This document shows, in pieces, positions 37,907-48,903 of a DNA stretch of 64,000 nt. Within the stretch, counting starts at the first letter, position 1; each line of letters opens with the position of its first letter. The notes under the pieces were generated by a model, which ran no database searches, was not told the DNA's origin, and saw nothing but the letters and a program-made list of their open reading frames with translations. The stretch is taken from the NCBI RefSeq assembly GCF_004000805.1, contig NZ_BILY01000011.1:108173-172172 (forward strand), read 5' to 3'. The position numbers and the translations under genes are program-made. The stretch comes from Paenibacillus glycanilyticus NBRC 16618. GTDB taxonomy: Bacteria > Bacillota > Bacilli > Paenibacillales > Paenibacillaceae.

Positions 37907-40413
37907 CCGATTACTGTTCCTGCTTTCTCTTCGGTGTTAACCGGCAGCAGCGCATGCTGCAGAACTTCGTCCATATGGCTGACAGGAACAAAAGTCATTT
38001 CACTGCGTATGCTGTCCGGAATATCGCTTAAATCGCGTTCATTATCCTTCGGCAGAAGCACCTTTCGGATGCCTGCCCGGTGAGCGGCGAGCGATTTTTC
38101 CTTCAAGCCGCCAATCGGAAGCACGCGGCCGCGCAGCGTAATCTCGCCGGTCATTGCGACTTCCTTCGATACATACCGGTTCGTCAGGGCGGAGATCAAA
38201 GCGGTTGCCATCGTTATGCCGGCAGATGGTCCGTCTTTGGGAATTGCGCCTTCCGGAATATGAATATGGATATCCTTGTTCACATGGAATTCGGGATCGA
38301 TACCAAGCTCAATGGCTTTGGAGCGCGTATAACTGAATGCGGCCTGCGCCGATTCTTTCATCACGTCGCCAAGCTTGCCGGTCAAGGTAAGCTTGCCGCT
38401 GCCCGGCATAACCGTTACCTCGATCACCAACGTATCTCCGCCAACCTCGGTCCAAGCGAGGCCTGTTACGGCACCAATCTGGTTCTCGACCTCGGCCGTG
38501 CCATGGCGGAACTTCGCAGGTCCAAGCCATTCCTTCAGCAGCTCCGGCGTTACCGTCAATGTCACTGCCGAAACCTCCGCTTGGTCTTGCTTAGCCTCGG
38601 CTTCTTCCGCAGCATCGTCTGCGCCGAAAGCCGCCTCCAGCGTATTCAGCTCGGGAGCTTCATAAGGCTGACCGGCCAAATCGCCTTCGCCCCGTTCCTT
38701 GCTGCCTGCCTGTGACTTGGAGCCCTCCGATACAATATGCTTCGCGGCCTTCCGGCTCAAAGCGGCGATCTGCTGCTCCAAATTCCGTACGCCGGATTCG
38801 CGCGTATATTCGCGGATCAGTTGCAGGACAACTTCATCCTCGACGACCAGCTGATCTTCCGACAGTCCATGCTCCCTGCGCTGCTTCGGCAGCAGATAGC
38901 GTTCCGCAATCTGCTGCTTCTCCAGCTCCGTATAGCCTGGAATGTAGAGCACTTCCATCCGGTCGAGCAGCGGACGCGGAATATTGTGGAGCGAATTGGC
39001 CGTCGTGACAAACATCACGTTAGACAAATCAAACGGCACTTCGATGAAGTGGTCGCTGAACGTATTGTTCTGCTCCGGATCAAGCACCTCAAGCAGCGCG
39101 GACGAAGGATCTCCGCGGAAATCGCTTGCCATCTTGTCGATCTCGTCAAGCAGAAAGACCGGATTATAGGATCCCGCCGTCTTCATTCCTTGAATGATCC
39201 GTCCAGGCATAGCGCCTACATACGTACGACGGTGACCGCGGATCTCCGCTTCGTCGCGAACGCCGCCCAGCGAGATTCGAACGAATTTGCGGTCAAGCGA
39301 TTTGGCGATCGAACGGGCAAGAGAGGTTTTGCCGACACCCGGAGGCCCTACGAGGCAAAGGATCGGCCCTTTCATCTTCTTCACCAGCTGCTGGACCGCC
39401 AAATATTCAAGCACGCGCTCCTTCGGCTTCTCCAGGCCGTAGTGATCGTTGTTCAGGATCTCTTCGGCCTTGCTTAGGGATAAGTCGTCTTCCGTATGCT
39501 TGCTCCAAGGCAATGCTAATAACCAATCGATATAATTGCGGATAACGCCGCCCTCGGCGGACGTTGCGGGCATTTTTTCCAGACGATCGATTTCCTTCTC
39601 GACTTTCTCCCGTACGTTGCCCGGAACTCCCGCTTCATTCAGCTGATTGCGAAGCTCCTCGACCTCGCCGGCGCGCCCTTCCTTCTCGCCAAGCTCCTTC
39701 TGGATCGCTTTCATCTGCTCGCGCAAATAATATTCCTTCTGCGTCTTCTCCATCTGCTTTTTGACGCGCTGGTTGATTTTGCGTTCGAGCTCAAGCACCT
39801 CGCGCTCGTTGTTCAGGATATCAAGCAGACGCTCAAGACGCTCCCGAACATCGATGGTCTCGAGAATATCCTGCTTATCCTTGATTTTCAGCGACAAATG
39901 GCTTGTAATGACATCGGCCAACCTGCCCGGCTCATCGATATCCGATACCGCCGCAAGCGTCTCCGGCGTAACCTTCTTCGATAGCGAAATATAATGCTCG
40001 AACTGGCTGAGTACCGACCGCATAAGCGCATCCACTTCGGGATCGTCAGTCTCCGGCTCAGGAAGCTCGAGCACCGTTACTTCGTAAAACTGTTCATTTG
40101 GCACGTAATCCACTACCTCGGCTCTTACAACGCCTTCAACAAGCACGCGGATTGTACCGTTGGGCAGCTTCAGCATCTGTCTGACCTTCGCAATGGTGCC
40201 GACGCGGTAAATATCGTCTTCTGTAGGCTCTTCGATATTGACTTCGGATTGCGAGCACAGAAGAATCATATGATCGTCGATCATGCATTTCTCCAGCGCC
40301 CGCACCGATTTGTCCCTTCCCACATCAAGGTGGAGCACCATGCTGGGATATACAAGCAGCCCCCTTAAAGGAAGCAGGGGAAGCCGACGGCCTTTTGTTT
40401 TTCCGGATCCCAC
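37903..40413 (-). CDS. lon: ATP-dependent protease LonA
   Basis: Cytosolic AAA+ serine protease. An N-terminal substrate domain ([19 protein letters not shown]), a coiled coil, Walker [14 protein letters not shown] and Walker [10 protein letters not shown] are followed by the C-terminal protease domain with catalytic Ser in [12 protein letters not shown] and Lys in [12 protein letters not shown]. 836 residues is ~60 longer than B. subtilis LonA; the extra length is an acidic, low-complexity linker ([14 protein letters not shown] ... [14 protein letters not shown], about 580-640) between the AAA+ lid and the protease domain. ATG 40413. Coupled to engB. Confidence 0.97.
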   Translation of the reverse strand: MGSGKTKGRRLPLLPLRGLLVYPSMVLHLDVGRDKSVRALEKCMIDDHMILLCSQSEVNIEEPTEDDIYRVGTIAKVRQMLKLPNGTIRVLVEGVVRAEVVDYVPNEQFYEVTVLELPEPETDDPEVDALMRSVLSQFEHYISLSKKVTPETLAAVSDIDEPGRLADVITSHLSLKIKDKQDILETIDVRERLERLLDILNNEREVLELERKINQRVKKQMEKTQKEYYLREQMKAIQKELGEKEGRAGEVEELRNQLNEAGVPGNVREKVEKEIDRLEKMPATSAEGGVIRNYIDWLLALPWSKHTEDDLSLSKAEEILNNDHYGLEKPKERVLEYLAVQQLVKKMKGPILCLVGPPGVGKTSLARSIAKSLDRKFVRISLGGVRDEAEIRGHRRTYVGAMPGRIIQGMKTAGSYNPVFLLDEIDKMASDFRGDPSSALLEVLDPEQNNTFSDHFIEVPFDLSNVMFVTTANSLHNIPRPLLDRMEVLYIPGYTELEKQQIAERYLLPKQRREHGLSEDQLVVEDEVVLQLIREYTRESGVRNLEQQIAALSRKAAKHIVSEGSKSQAGSKERGEGDLAGQPYEAPELNTLEAAFGADDAAEEAEAKQDQAEVSAVTLTVTPELLKEWLGPAKFRHGTAEVENQIGAVTGLAWTEVGGDTLVIEVTVMPGSGKLTLTGKLGDVMKESAQAAFSYTRSKAIELGIDPEFHVNKDIHIHIPEGAIPKDGPSAGITMATALISALTNRYVSKEVAMTGEITLRGRVLPIGGLKEKSLAAHRAGIRKVLLPKDNERDLSDIPDSIRSEMTFVPVSHMDEVLQHALLPVNTEEKAGTVIG

Positions 40414-40449
40414 ACCAGCACCTCCAATTGTTTCGAATACCCTATTTTA

Positions 40450-42159
40450 TCATTCCACGGAATCCGCCTGCAAATAGGGAACCCCCGAAGCGATAAAAAG
40501 ATCGGAACCGACATGGTTTTCAACCTCTGCGACAACGGTTTCGCCAATTGGGAAGACATATCTGAACACCTCGTCAACCCGGTCTACCGGAATGACCTTC
40601 AGCCCTTCCAAACCTGCGAAAATCGCCTGCCAGTTCTCGCGCGGAATAATAACCGTCTCCGCCCCAGCCTGGAACGCCGCTTCTACCTTCGCCAGCACGC
40701 CGCCTACCGGCTTCACGTTGCCGTGTATGCCAACCTCGCCGGTCATCGCCAGCTTGTTGTCAATCGGCACCTCTTTGATCGCCGAGGCAATTGCCGTTGC
40801 CATGGCAACACCGGCGGATGGCCCGTCGATTGGCGTGCCGCCAGGGAAGTTGATATGCAGGTCAAAGTCCTGCGGGTTCAGTCCGTAACGGCGGAGCATC
40901 GTCAGCACGTTCTCAACCGAGCCCTTAGCCATGCTTTTCCGTCTAAGCGTCCGGGAACCGCCTCCCAATTCTTCCTCGTCGACAACGCCGGTAATCGTAT
41001 ATTGACCTTTGCCGGCAGCCGCAGGAATAGCGCTGACTTCGATTTCAAGCAATGTCCCCATATTAGGACCATACACCGCTAAGCCGTTAACGAAACCGAT
41101 CTGAGGCGCTTCCGGCACTTTTCGGTCCGGACGAGGCGGAATTTGGCTGCTGTTCACAACCCATTCCACATCCGCTGCCGTGATGGCATCCCGTTTCTCG
41201 GATAAGGCAATACCGGCTGCAAGCTGAATGACGTTAACCGCTTCGCGTCCGTTCGTCGCATATTTCTTCACGACGTCCACGGCATCCGGGCATGGACCAA
41301 AGCCGATTTTTTTAACGGCATTTTCGGCAATCGATGCAATCTCGCTTGCGAGCAGCGGACGGAAATAAATCTCCATGCAGCGCGAGCGGATAGCCGGAGG
41401 CAGATCCTGCGGCGAACGCGTTGTCGCGCCTACAAGACGGAAGTCGGCCGGCAGACCGTTCTGGAAAATATCGTGGATATAAACCGGAATATTCGCATCC
41501 TCCGAATTGTAATAAGCACTCTCCAGGAACACCTTGCGGTCTTCCAGTACTTTTAACAGCTTATTCATTTGAATGGGATGCAATTCACCGATTTCGTCGA
41601 TAAACAGGATGCCGCCATGCGCCTTCGTCACCGCACCCGGCTTCGGCTGCGGAATGCCGGCCACGCCCATCGCCCCGGCTCCTTGATAAATCGGGTCATG
41701 AACGGAGCCGATCAGCGGATCGGCAATACCGCGCTCATCGAACCGGGCCGTTGTGGCGTCAATCTCGGTAAACTTCGCTTCATTCAGAAACGGCGAGGAA
41801 GGATTCTTTTTCGCTTCCTCCAGTACAACGCGGGCAGCCGCCGTCTTTCCGACTCCCGGCGGTCCGTAAATAATGACATGCTGCGGATTGGCGCTGCAAA
41901 GCGCCGCCTTAAGCGCGCGCAGACCGTCTGTCTGCCCGACGATATCCTGCATCGCCTGCGGACGTGTTTTCTCCGCAAGCGGCTTGGTCAGCGAGATGGA
42001 GCGCAGCTTGCGCAGCTTATCCATCTCCTTGCGCGACTCCCGATCGACCGCGGAGCGGTTCGTCTTCTGATTGCGCAGCAAATTCCAGAAATATAAACCA
42101 ATAACCACAGCAAAAAAAACTTGGATCAGCATCAAAACCATACTTAAACTCATTAACAT
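40450..42159 (-). CDS. lonB: ATP-dependent protease LonB
   Basis: Sporulation-associated Lon paralogue. An N-terminal membrane segment (about 5-27) anchors it; Walker A GPPGVGKT is at 99-106 with GGILFIDEIGELHPIQ as Walker B; protease Ser lies in GTPIDGPSAGVAMA and Lys in PVGGVLAKVEAA. 569 residues. Start is ATG 42159 or, better spaced to GAGGAG, ATG 42153. It precedes lonA by 36 nt, the conserved lonB-lonA order. Confidence 0.95.
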   Translation of the reverse strand: MLMSLSMVLMLIQVFFAVVIGLYFWNLLRNQKTNRSAVDRESRKEMDKLRKLRSISLTKPLAEKTRPQAMQDIVGQTDGLRALKAALCSANPQHVIIYGPPGVGKTAAARVVLEEAKKNPSSPFLNEAKFTEIDATTARFDERGIADPLIGSVHDPIYQGAGAMGVAGIPQPKPGAVTKAHGGILFIDEIGELHPIQMNKLLKVLEDRKVFLESAYYNSEDANIPVYIHDIFQNGLPADFRLVGATTRSPQDLPPAIRSRCMEIYFRPLLASEIASIAENAVKKIGFGPCPDAVDVVKKYATNGREAVNVIQLAAGIALSEKRDAITAADVEWVVNSSQIPPRPDRKVPEAPQIGFVNGLAVYGPNMGTLLEIEVSAIPAAAGKGQYTITGVVDEEELGGGSRTLRRKSMAKGSVENVLTMLRRYGLNPQDFDLHINFPGGTPIDGPSAGVAMATAIASAIKEVPIDNKLAMTGEVGIHGNVKPVGGVLAKVEAAFQAGAETVIIPRENWQAIFAGLEGLKVIPVDRVDEVFRYVFPIGETVVAEVENHVGSDLFIASGVPYLQADSVE

Positions 42160-42246
42160 CTTCTCCTCTCAAAGCGAACTATTCCGGCAAAAGAGTACGT
42201 AATTGGTAGTATTGCCCCTTGCTGCAGGGAATAATCGCTTCCGGAA

Positions 42247-42304
42247 GAAAAAAGAGGCATTCCTCCGCAACCGCCGATTGGGGTTGCTTCCGAATGCCTC
42301 TTTT
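42247..42304 (-). terminator. ispG terminator
   Basis: Stem AAAGAGGCATTC / GAATGCCTCTTT enclosing a second GCAACC/GGTTGC hairpin, then TTTTTTC on the minus strand. Confidence 0.85.
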
Positions 42305-42324
42305 ATCAGATGGCAGAGAGTTCG

Positions 42325-43434
42325 TTATGCATGCGCATGATTTTTGCGTCCCGGAATTTCGCCAGTCGCTTCGAATACGCGTACGATCTCGTCGATTTCT
42401 TTCTTAAGCTCGTTAAGAAGCTCTGCTTCCGGCACTTTGCGGATCATCTCTCCGTAACGGAACAACATGCCTTCGCCTCGTGCACCGGCAATGCCGATAT
42501 CCGCCTCGCGAGCTTCGCCCGGGCCGTTAACCGCGCAACCAAGAACGGATACCTTGATTGGCACCTTCACCTTGGAGATATACTCTTCCACTTCGTTGGC
42601 GATCGAGAAGAGATCGATATCCAGGCGTCCGCAAGTCGGACAGGAAATAAGGGTTGCCGCGTTCGTAATCAGACCGAAGGTCTTAAGCAGCTCGCGGGCA
42701 ACTTTCACCTCTTCCACCGGATCCGCGCTCAAGCTGATGCGAACCGTATTGCCGATCCCCATCGCGAGCAATGCGCCGATGCCAGCGGAGCTCTTGATGG
42801 TACCGGAATGAAGCGTACCGGCTTCGGTAATGCCAAGATGCAGCGGATACTTGATTTTCTCCGCAGCCATGCTGTAAGCCGCAATCGCCATCGGTACGTC
42901 GGACGCCTTCAGCGATACGATAATATCATGGAAATCCAACTCCTCCAGAATGCCGATATGGAAGAGCGCGCTCTCCACCATCGCTTCCGGCGTAGGGTAG
43001 CCGTATTTCTCCAACAGATGGTTCTCAAGCGAGCCGGCATTAACGCCGATCCGGATCGGAATGCCCCGTTCCTTGCAGGCCTTCACGACAGCTTCAATCT
43101 TCTCGCGACGGCCGATGTTGCCCGGGTTGATCCGGACCTTATCAATGCCGTTCTCGATCGCCTGAAGGGCAAGACGGTAGTCGAAATGAATATCGGCAAC
43201 AAGAGGAATATGAATCCGTTTTTTAATTTCCTTAATCGCATCGGCTGCTTCCTTATTGTTGACGGTAACCCGCACAATCTGGCAGCCCGCTTCTTCCAGA
43301 CGCAAAATCTCGGCTACTGTAGCCTCTACATCAGCCGTTTTTGTTGTACACATACTCTGAATGATGACTTCATTGCTGCCGCCAATCGTCAGGTTGCCGA
43401 CTTTGACCGGCACAGTATCCTTGCGCAAATACAT
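42325..43434 (-). CDS. ispG: 4-hydroxy-3-methylbut-2-en-1-yl diphosphate synthase (flavodoxin)
   Basis: Iron-sulfur enzyme of the MEP isoprenoid pathway. Cluster cysteines lie in [12 protein letters not shown] and [13 protein letters not shown]; the N-terminal TIM barrel has VGNLTIGG and [16 protein letters not shown]. 369 residues. It is inserted between clpX and lonB, which are adjacent in B. subtilis. An unlinked type 2 IPP isomerase gene is present at 58863-59933. ATG 43434. Confidence 0.97.
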   Translation of the reverse strand: MYLRKDTVPVKVGNLTIGGSNEVIIQSMCTTKTADVEATVAEILRLEEAGCQIVRVTVNNKEAADAIKEIKKRIHIPLVADIHFDYRLALQAIENGIDKVRINPGNIGRREKIEAVVKACKERGIPIRIGVNAGSLENHLLEKYGYPTPEAMVESALFHIGILEELDFHDIIVSLKASDVPMAIAAYSMAAEKIKYPLHLGITEAGTLHSGTIKSSAGIGALLAMGIGNTVRISLSADPVEEVKVARELLKTFGLITNAATLISCPTCGRLDIDLFSIANEVEEYISKVKVPIKVSVLGCAVNGPGEAREADIGIAGARGEGMLFRYGEMIRKVPEAELLNELKKEIDEIVRVFEATGEIPGRKNHAHA

Positions 43435-43525
43435 AAAATGATCTCTCCCATGAACGTCAAAAGTCCACCCTTTGACGAGCGAAAAAATCCGCAGCCAAAG
43501 GGTGGAGGCAATGACGGTAATGAAC

Positions 43526-44782
43526 TTAGGCGCTTTCTTCCTTCTTCTTGCCCTTCTTAGCAGTCAGCTCCGGCATGATTTTGTCTTTTACGTTTTTCTC
43601 CGTAATGAGACAAGTGCTCACGTCGTCGCGCGAAGGGACTTCGTACATCACTTCAAGCATAATGCCCTCGATAATGGCACGCAAGCCGCGGGCACCCGTG
43701 TTCCGTTTGATCGCTTCTTTAGCGATTGCTTCCAGAGCGGCAGGTTCAAAGTCCAGCTTTACGTTATCCATCTCGAGCAGCTTCTGGTATTGCTTCACCA
43801 AAGCATTCTTCGGCTCGGACAAAATACGCATCAGGGCTGCTTCATCAAGCGGCTCCAAAGTCGAAATAACCGGCAGACGGCCTACGAACTCTGGGATCAA
43901 GCCAAATTTAAGCAAGTCTTCCGGCAGAACCATGGACAGGTATTCGCCCGGCTTCAGGTCCTTTTGAACCTCGCCGGTCGAGCTGAAACCGATCACTTTT
44001 TTGCCGATCCGGCGTTTGATCAACGATTCCAGACCGTCAAATGCGCCGCCGCAAATAAACAGGATGTTCGTTGTATCGATTTGAATAAACTCTTGGTGCG
44101 GGTGCTTGCGTCCGCCTTGCGGTGGAACGGATGCAACCGTGCCTTCGAGGATTTTGAGCAATGCTTGCTGCACGCCTTCACCGGAAACGTCGCGAGTAAT
44201 CGACGGATTCTCGGATTTGCGCGCTACTTTATCAATCTCATCGATATAGATAATGCCGCGTTCGGCCTTCTCTACATCGTAATCCGCAGCTTGAATGAGC
44301 TTCAGCAAAATGTTCTCTACGTCTTCGCCGACATAGCCGGCTTCCGTGAGCGAAGTTGCATCCGCAATCGCGAACGGTACGTTCAGAATTTTTGCCATCG
44401 TTTGGGCAAGCAGCGTTTTACCCGAACCTGTAGGACCTACAAGCAGGATGTTGGATTTTTGAAGCTCAACGTCTTCAATCTTGCTTTGCGAGTTGATCCG
44501 TTTGTAGTGGTTGTAAACCGCAACGGAAAGGGATTTCTTCGCAAATTCCTGACCGATTACGTACGAATCAAGAATAGCGCGGATATCCTTTGGTTTCGGA
44601 ATGTCCTTCAGATCAAGCTCTTCCTCATGCCCAAGCTCCTCTTCCACGATTTCCGTGCAGAGCTCGATGCATTCGTCGCATATATAAACGCCGGGACCGG
44701 CAACCAGTTTACGTACTTGCTCCTGGGATTTTCCGCAGAACGAGCATTTCAGCTGGCCCTTCTCATCATTGAATTTAAACAT
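43526..44782 (-). CDS. clpX: ClpX, ATPase subunit of ClpXP protease
   Basis: AAA+ unfoldase. The N-terminal zinc domain uses Cys13, Cys16, Cys35 and Cys38 (CSFCGKSQ ... YICDEC); Walker A GPTGSGKT at 116-123; [11 protein letters not shown] as Walker B; the IGF loop for ClpP docking reads KKVIGFSS. 418 residues. ATG 44782; 27 nt after clpP, so transcribed with it. Confidence 0.98.
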   Translation of the reverse strand: MFKFNDEKGQLKCSFCGKSQEQVRKLVAGPGVYICDECIELCTEIVEEELGHEEELDLKDIPKPKDIRAILDSYVIGQEFAKKSLSVAVYNHYKRINSQSKIEDVELQKSNILLVGPTGSGKTLLAQTMAKILNVPFAIADATSLTEAGYVGEDVENILLKLIQAADYDVEKAERGIIYIDEIDKVARKSENPSITRDVSGEGVQQALLKILEGTVASVPPQGGRKHPHQEFIQIDTTNILFICGGAFDGLESLIKRRIGKKVIGFSSTGEVQKDLKPGEYLSMVLPEDLLKFGLIPEFVGRLPVISTLEPLDEAALMRILSEPKNALVKQYQKLLEMDNVKLDFEPAALEAIAKEAIKRNTGARGLRAIIEGIMLEVMYEVPSRDDVSTCLITEKNVKDKIMPELTAKKGKKKEESA

Positions 44783-44809
44783 GCCATTTTCACCCCTTCG
44801 ATTAAATCC

Positions 44810-45397
44810 TTAGGATACCGGAGTCGTTATTACTTTGTCAATCAAACCGTAATTCAGAGCGTCTTCCGCGCTCATGAAATTATCGCGGTCCGTATCGCGG
44901 TCGATCTTCTCGTAAGGCTGACCGGTACGCTCCACATAGATTTGATTCAGCTTTTGCTTCGTCTTCAGGATCCAGTCCGCATGGATTTTAATATCCGATG
45001 CCTGGCCGCGTACGCCGCCAAGCGGCTGATGAATCATAACTTCCGCATTCGGAAGGGCGAAACGTTTGCCTTTCGCGCCGGCAGTAAGGAGGAGCGAGCC
45101 CATGCTTGCCGCCATGCCCATGCAAATCGTGGATACGTCAGGCTTAATATATTGCATTGTATCATAGATCGCCATACCGGCCGTTACCGAACCGCCAGGC
45201 GAATTAATGTACAAGTGGATGTCTTTCTCCGGGTCGTCGGCCGCCAGAAAAAGCAGCTGTGCGATAACAGAGTTTGCTACATCATCATCGATAGCGCTCC
45301 CGAGAAAAATGATTCTGTCCTTGAGCAAGCGCGAGTAAATATCGTAAGACCGTTCTCCGCGATTCGTTTGTTCTACTACGATAGGTACCAGATTCAT
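44810..45397 (-). CDS. clpP: ClpP, proteolytic subunit
   Basis: Serine peptidase of ClpXP. Ser98 in [13 protein letters not shown] and His123 in [11 protein letters not shown] are the catalytic pair with a downstream Asp. The N-terminal propeptide is short ([19 protein letters not shown]). 195 residues. Here clpP is directly upstream of clpX; in B. subtilis it is elsewhere. ATG 45397 after AGAGGTTGG. Confidence 0.98.
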   Translation of the reverse strand: MNLVPIVVEQTNRGERSYDIYSRLLKDRIIFLGSAIDDDVANSVIAQLLFLAADDPEKDIHLYINSPGGSVTAGMAIYDTMQYIKPDVSTICMGMAASMGSLLLTAGAKGKRFALPNAEVMIHQPLGGVRGQASDIKIHADWILKTKQKLNQIYVERTGQPYEKIDRDTDRDNFMSAEDALNYGLIDKVITTPVS

Positions 45398-45442
45398 GCG
45401 ACCAACCTCTTTTCTATTATGGCTTTTTGGTTCATGTTTTCT

Positions 45443-45471
45443 ATTGTATCACGTCAAATGATCAATGTCAT
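45443..45471 (-). promoter_or_regulatory. SigA-type promoter of clpP-clpX
   Basis: ATGACA (45471-45466) and TACAAT (45448-45443) with a 17-bp spacer on the minus strand, ~45 nt before clpP. No CtsR heptad repeat was recognised. Confidence 0.65.
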
Positions 45472-45556
45472 TTTTCCATAATACAGTATACGGTGAGCAT
45501 CGCTCGATATGTACTGAAGATCATTCTTCAGGTAAGGCTCTTGCATTATGTAGGGT

Positions 45557-45597
45557 GAAAAGAAGGCACGTATCTGACGATGACGTGCCTTTTTTCC
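45557..45597 (-). terminator. tig terminator
   Basis: Stem AGGCACGT / ACGTGCCT followed by TCTTTTC on the minus strand. The T-run is actually better on the plus strand, but only tig reads into it. Confidence 0.75.
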
Positions 45598-45616
45598 TAT
45601 TTATTCAATTGATCTA

Positions 45617-46921
45617 TTACGCTCCAGCAACTTCGGCTGTTTTGCTGTTTTCAACGAGGAATTCAATCGTTTTGCGAAGCTCGATGTCTTCTTTCAAGCT
45701 GTCGATTTGACCGTTTTTCTCGAAGATGTCGCGAAGCTCAGCCGCAGGACGGTTGTAAGCTTTCGACAGGGATTCGAGCTCTTCGTTTACGTCTTCTTCC
45801 GAAACCTGAATGTTTTCCGCTTTAGCGATTGCATTCAGAACCAGATTGTTGCGAACGCGTTTTTCTGCGTCTTCTTTCATTTGGTCGCGCAGAACTTGCT
45901 CGCTTTGGCCGGAGAACTGGTAGTACAGGTCGATATTCATGCCTTGCATGCGAAGACGGTTCTCGAAATCGCGGAGCATAAAGTCAACTTCCGTGTTGAT
46001 CATTGGTTGCGGTACTTCTACTTCGGCAGCTTCAGCCGCTTTTTCGATTACAGCGTTTTGAAGGTTGCGTTCCGCTTCGCCTTCTTTGTTTTCTTTCAGC
46101 TTGGAGACAAGATCCTGCTTGTACTCTTCAAGAGTGTCGAATTCGCTGATGTCTTTTGCGAACTCATCGTCGAGAGCCGGCAGGTTTTTGCGTTTGATTT
46201 CATGCAGTTTTACTTTGAACACAGCTGGTTTGCCAGCCAGGTTCTCAGCATGGTAGCTTTCAGGGAATGTTACTTCAACATCCTTGAAGTCGCCTGTTTG
46301 CATGCCAACAACTTGATCTTCGAAGCCCGGGATGAACGAGTTGGAACCCAGTTCAAGGGAGTAGTTTTCCGCTTTGCCGCCGTCGAATGCTTCGCCGTCT
46401 ACATAACCGTCGAAGTCGATTACAGCGATGTCGCCGTTTTGAGCAGCACCTTCTTCAACAACAGTCAGCTCAGCGTGGCGTTGTTGCAGGCGCTCCAGTT
46501 CAGCGTTAACTTCTTCGTCGCTAACCGTCGCTTCAAAGGATGGAACTTCCAGACCTTTGTACTCGCCGAGAGTAACTTCAGGGCGAACGATAACTTTAGC
46601 TTTGAATTTGAACGATTGGCCTTTGGCGAATTGTTCAACGTCGATTTCCGGACGGTCAACAGGACGTTGTTCCGTCACTTTCACTGCTTCTTCGTAAGCT
46701 TGCGGCAGCAGGATGTCGATTGCATCCTGGTACAGGCTTTCCACGCCGAAACGGGATTCGAACATTCCACGAGGCACTTTACCTTTGCGGAAGCCAGGTA
46801 CGTTTACCTTTTGAACGACTTTCTTAAATGCTTGATCAAGTGCTGCAGCGACTTTCTCAGCATCAACCTCAACGTCGATCGACACGAGGTTCTTGTCTAT
46901 TTTTTCCCAAGTTGCTTTCAT
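45617..46921 (-). CDS. tig: Trigger factor
   Basis: Ribosome-bound chaperone and prolyl isomerase. The N-terminal ribosome-binding domain has the signature PGFRKGKVPRGMFESRFG, then an FKBP domain (about 160-245, DFDGYVDGEAFDGGKAENYSLELG) and a long helical chaperone domain. 434 residues. ATG 46921 after GGAGGGG. Upstream of clpP-clpX as in B. subtilis tig-clpX. Confidence 0.97.
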   Translation of the reverse strand: MKATWEKIDKNLVSIDVEVDAEKVAAALDQAFKKVVQKVNVPGFRKGKVPRGMFESRFGVESLYQDAIDILLPQAYEEAVKVTEQRPVDRPEIDVEQFAKGQSFKFKAKVIVRPEVTLGEYKGLEVPSFEATVSDEEVNAELERLQQRHAELTVVEEGAAQNGDIAVIDFDGYVDGEAFDGGKAENYSLELGSNSFIPGFEDQVVGMQTGDFKDVEVTFPESYHAENLAGKPAVFKVKLHEIKRKNLPALDDEFAKDISEFDTLEEYKQDLVSKLKENKEGEAERNLQNAVIEKAAEAAEVEVPQPMINTEVDFMLRDFENRLRMQGMNIDLYYQFSGQSEQVLRDQMKEDAEKRVRNNLVLNAIAKAENIQVSEEDVNEELESLSKAYNRPAAELRDIFEKNGQIDSLKEDIELRKTIEFLVENSKTAEVAGA

Positions 46922-47009
46922 TTTATGCTTTCCCCTCCAAAATTACGCATCACGCCAATTAGTATTCGCTTCATAAACCACTCTATTATAATCAACCTTG
47001 GCCATCATT

Positions 47010-47903
47010 TCAAGGCTGATGATCATCTTCGGTAGATTGCTGCATGGCAGCTACCTGCCGAAGAGTCCTGCATGCCTGCTCGTAACGGAACCTCAATGGT
47101 TCGGTTATGCCGTAAGCCTCGCGGATATCGTCATCGTTCGCGGAGCCGTAAACCGTGAGCAGCAAGGTTAAATGGAGCGCGGCCGCATAGCTGTCGACCG
47201 TCTCGTCGTCCTCTCTCTGCATCCACTGGTAGGCCGAAGTTCCATACAGAAATTGGAGACTTTCCTTCCACAGTTCCCTGGCAAAATGAGGAAGAGTCGG
47301 ATCGTCCGCTTCCGTCACGGCTTCCACCCGCTCCAGAATCCGGATGACGGGCTGCGGAAAATCATCGAGCGCCAGCGGCGTCGCCTCTATGTCAAGCTCC
47401 ACCTTCTCGCCCATCCGGTCAAGCATGACAATTCCCGATATCTCCCGCTTCTTCAAGCATTGCAAAGCCTTGAATTGCACAACCGGGTGAATGGTCTTGC
47501 CGTCCGAGCCCGTAAGCCAGTCCAGCATAACCTGGTCCACTTCCGGCGAGTGTATGTATGCCGCGCGTTCCAGCGCCAGGATCTGCTGGTCGATCATCGG
47601 ATGATGCTCCATAATATAGAGCACTTGCTTAATATAAGCCTCATCCTGCTCCGGCGGGTTCAGGAGCTGCTCCCGGAAACTCTCTTCGCTCTCGCCCACT
47701 TCCTCGTCCGCGCCACTTGGCGTGCCGGCACCTTCGGAGCCCGGAAAGGCCATTTCCAGCCAGGTAAGGAGGCTGCCCCATTCCTCGTAATGCCGTTCAT
47801 CCTCACCGCGGCACTGCAGCAGGAAGCGGAGCAGGTTTTTGGCTTCGCCGTATTGCTCGGATTCCAGCATGCGGGTGAGCTGAATTTGATAATGATCCAG
47901 CAT
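47010..47903 (-). CDS. YsoA-like helical repeat protein
   Basis: 297 residues, soluble and strongly helical. The N-terminus (LDHYQIQLTRMLESEQYGEAKNLL) looks like a TPR pair; an acidic linker (GADEEVGESEESF) follows, then HEAT/TPR-like helices. In B. subtilis the TPR protein YsoA stands upstream of tig, and this gene has the same place, size class and orientation. Function unknown. ATG 47903. The 265 nt between it and the tRNA hold the tRNA promoter. Confidence 0.8.
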   Translation of the reverse strand: MLDHYQIQLTRMLESEQYGEAKNLLRFLLQCRGEDERHYEEWGSLLTWLEMAFPGSEGAGTPSGADEEVGESEESFREQLLNPPEQDEAYIKQVLYIMEHHPMIDQQILALERAAYIHSPEVDQVMLDWLTGSDGKTIHPVVQFKALQCLKKREISGIVMLDRMGEKVELDIEATPLALDDFPQPVIRILERVEAVTEADDPTLPHFARELWKESLQFLYGTSAYQWMQREDDETVDSYAAALHLTLLLTVYGSANDDDIREAYGITEPLRFRYEQACRTLRQVAAMQQSTEDDHQP

Positions 47904-48127
47904 CTTCGGAAATAAATATACGTTGTCTGGTGTAGTTATGGTATCACCGCCTTATCGGTCAAACCGCATCATTCGTCTGCCTATTGCTTGCGTTAGATTA
48001 TATCACGGAACCTATAAATATAAAAACTTACTTCCCTTTAGTCTTGATTTTCTATTCGCGCCTATGCTATATTTACCAAGCGAATTTGATTCACGGGTAC
48101 GGTTCAAGACTTTTAAAAAAATACCGC

Positions 48128-48157
48128 TTGCCAAGTTTATCAATTACATGCTATACT
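48128..48157 (+). promoter_or_regulatory. Promoter of tRNA-Arg
   Basis: TTGCCA (48128-48133) and TATACT (48152-48157) with an 18-bp spacer, ending 11 nt before the tRNA. Confidence 0.8.
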
Positions 48158-48168
48158 CACTCTTACGT

Positions 48169-48245
48169 GTCCCAGTAGCTCAGCCGGATAGAGCACACGC
48201 CTTCTAAGCGTGCGGTCGGGGGTTCGAATCCCTCCTGGGACGCCA
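48169..48245 (+). tRNA. tRNA-Arg (anticodon TCT)
   Basis: 77 nt including encoded CCA. Acceptor GTCCCAG pairs with CTGGGAC; D-arm AGCTCAGCCGGATAGAGCA; anticodon stem CACGC/GCGTG with loop CTTCTAA, anticodon TCT reading AGA/AGG; T-arm GGGGGTTCGAATCCCTC. All stems close. Confidence 0.97.
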
Positions 48246-48262
48246 TTTTTATGCCTGTTAAT

Positions 48263-48306
48263 AACCCGCAATTCCTTGTCCATCAAGGGATTGCGGGTTT
48301 TTTGCG
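48263..48306 (+). terminator. tRNA-Arg terminator
   Basis: Stem AACCCGCAATTCCTTG / CAAGGGATTGCGGGTT with one mismatch and six following T. Confidence 0.9.
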
Positions 48307-48353
48307 TTGTTTCCGGACACATCCCAAGGAATTCCCCGCAAGCCGTACTTCCG

Positions 48354-48755
48354 TTACGCTTCAACCCCGCAGCTGCTAATGGACTCGCTATTCCTGGTCA
48401 TTACGTTGTTGGTTTCACGATTGGTCAGAACGGTTTTCTCATGGGTCACGCCCCAGTCCCTCATCAGTATGATAAGCGGCCTTAACGATTCGCCAAACTC
48501 GGTTAGCGAGTACTCCACCCGTGGCGGGATCTCCTTGTAAATTTCCCTGTGGATGACGCCGTCGCTTTCCAATTCCCTCAATTGCAGCGTAAGCATGCGC
48601 TGCGTGATCCGGGGAAACAGTCTGCGCAGCTCGTTAAAGCGTTTAGGCCCTTCCGTCAAATGGTACAGAATAACGCCTTTCCACTTGCCGCCGATGACGT
48701 CTACCGTGACGGTAACCGGGCAACCGAAATTAATGATATCCGTTTTATTGTCCAT
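48354..48755 (-). CDS. HxlR-family transcriptional regulator
   Basis: Winged helix regulator of the MarR-related HxlR group, many of which sense electrophiles or oxidants through an N-terminal Cys. The 133-residue protein begins MDNKTDIINFGCPVTVTVDV; Cys12 is in the expected sensing position. Core motifs are GGKWKGVILYHL, RFNELRRLFPRITQRMLTLQ and PPRVEYSLTEFGESL. ATG 48755 is chosen for AAGGAG 8 nt upstream. It is divergent from a nitroreductase, the standard target type. Confidence 0.92.
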   Translation of the reverse strand: MDNKTDIINFGCPVTVTVDVIGGKWKGVILYHLTEGPKRFNELRRLFPRITQRMLTLQLRELESDGVIHREIYKEIPPRVEYSLTEFGESLRPLIILMRDWGVTHEKTVLTNRETNNVMTRNSESISSCGVEA

Positions 48756-48808
48756 GATTAAACTCCTTCGCTTTGAAACTATAAGCTGTTTTTTCCTTGC
48801 CAATCCTT

Positions 48809-48828
48809 TAGTATCTTTTTTAATACTA
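48809..48828. promoter_or_regulatory. Candidate HxlR operator
   Basis: Inverted repeat TAGTAT-N8-ATACTA in the divergent intergenic region, similar in form to AGTA/TACT-type sites known for YodB/HypR regulators. Binding is inferred. Confidence 0.55.
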
Positions 48829-48903
48829 TCACACAATATTGATATTATCCTACAAAAATGTGCGTACTTGTTGCCATGCATACGGGAATGTAAGATCTAA
48901 TTT

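Noticed and set aside
45398..45480. CtsR operator before clpP
   Set aside because: Only partial GTCAAA-like matches; the tandem heptad is absent.
43472..45481. 669-aa plus-strand open frame
   Set aside because: Antisense to clpX and clpP, both unambiguous.
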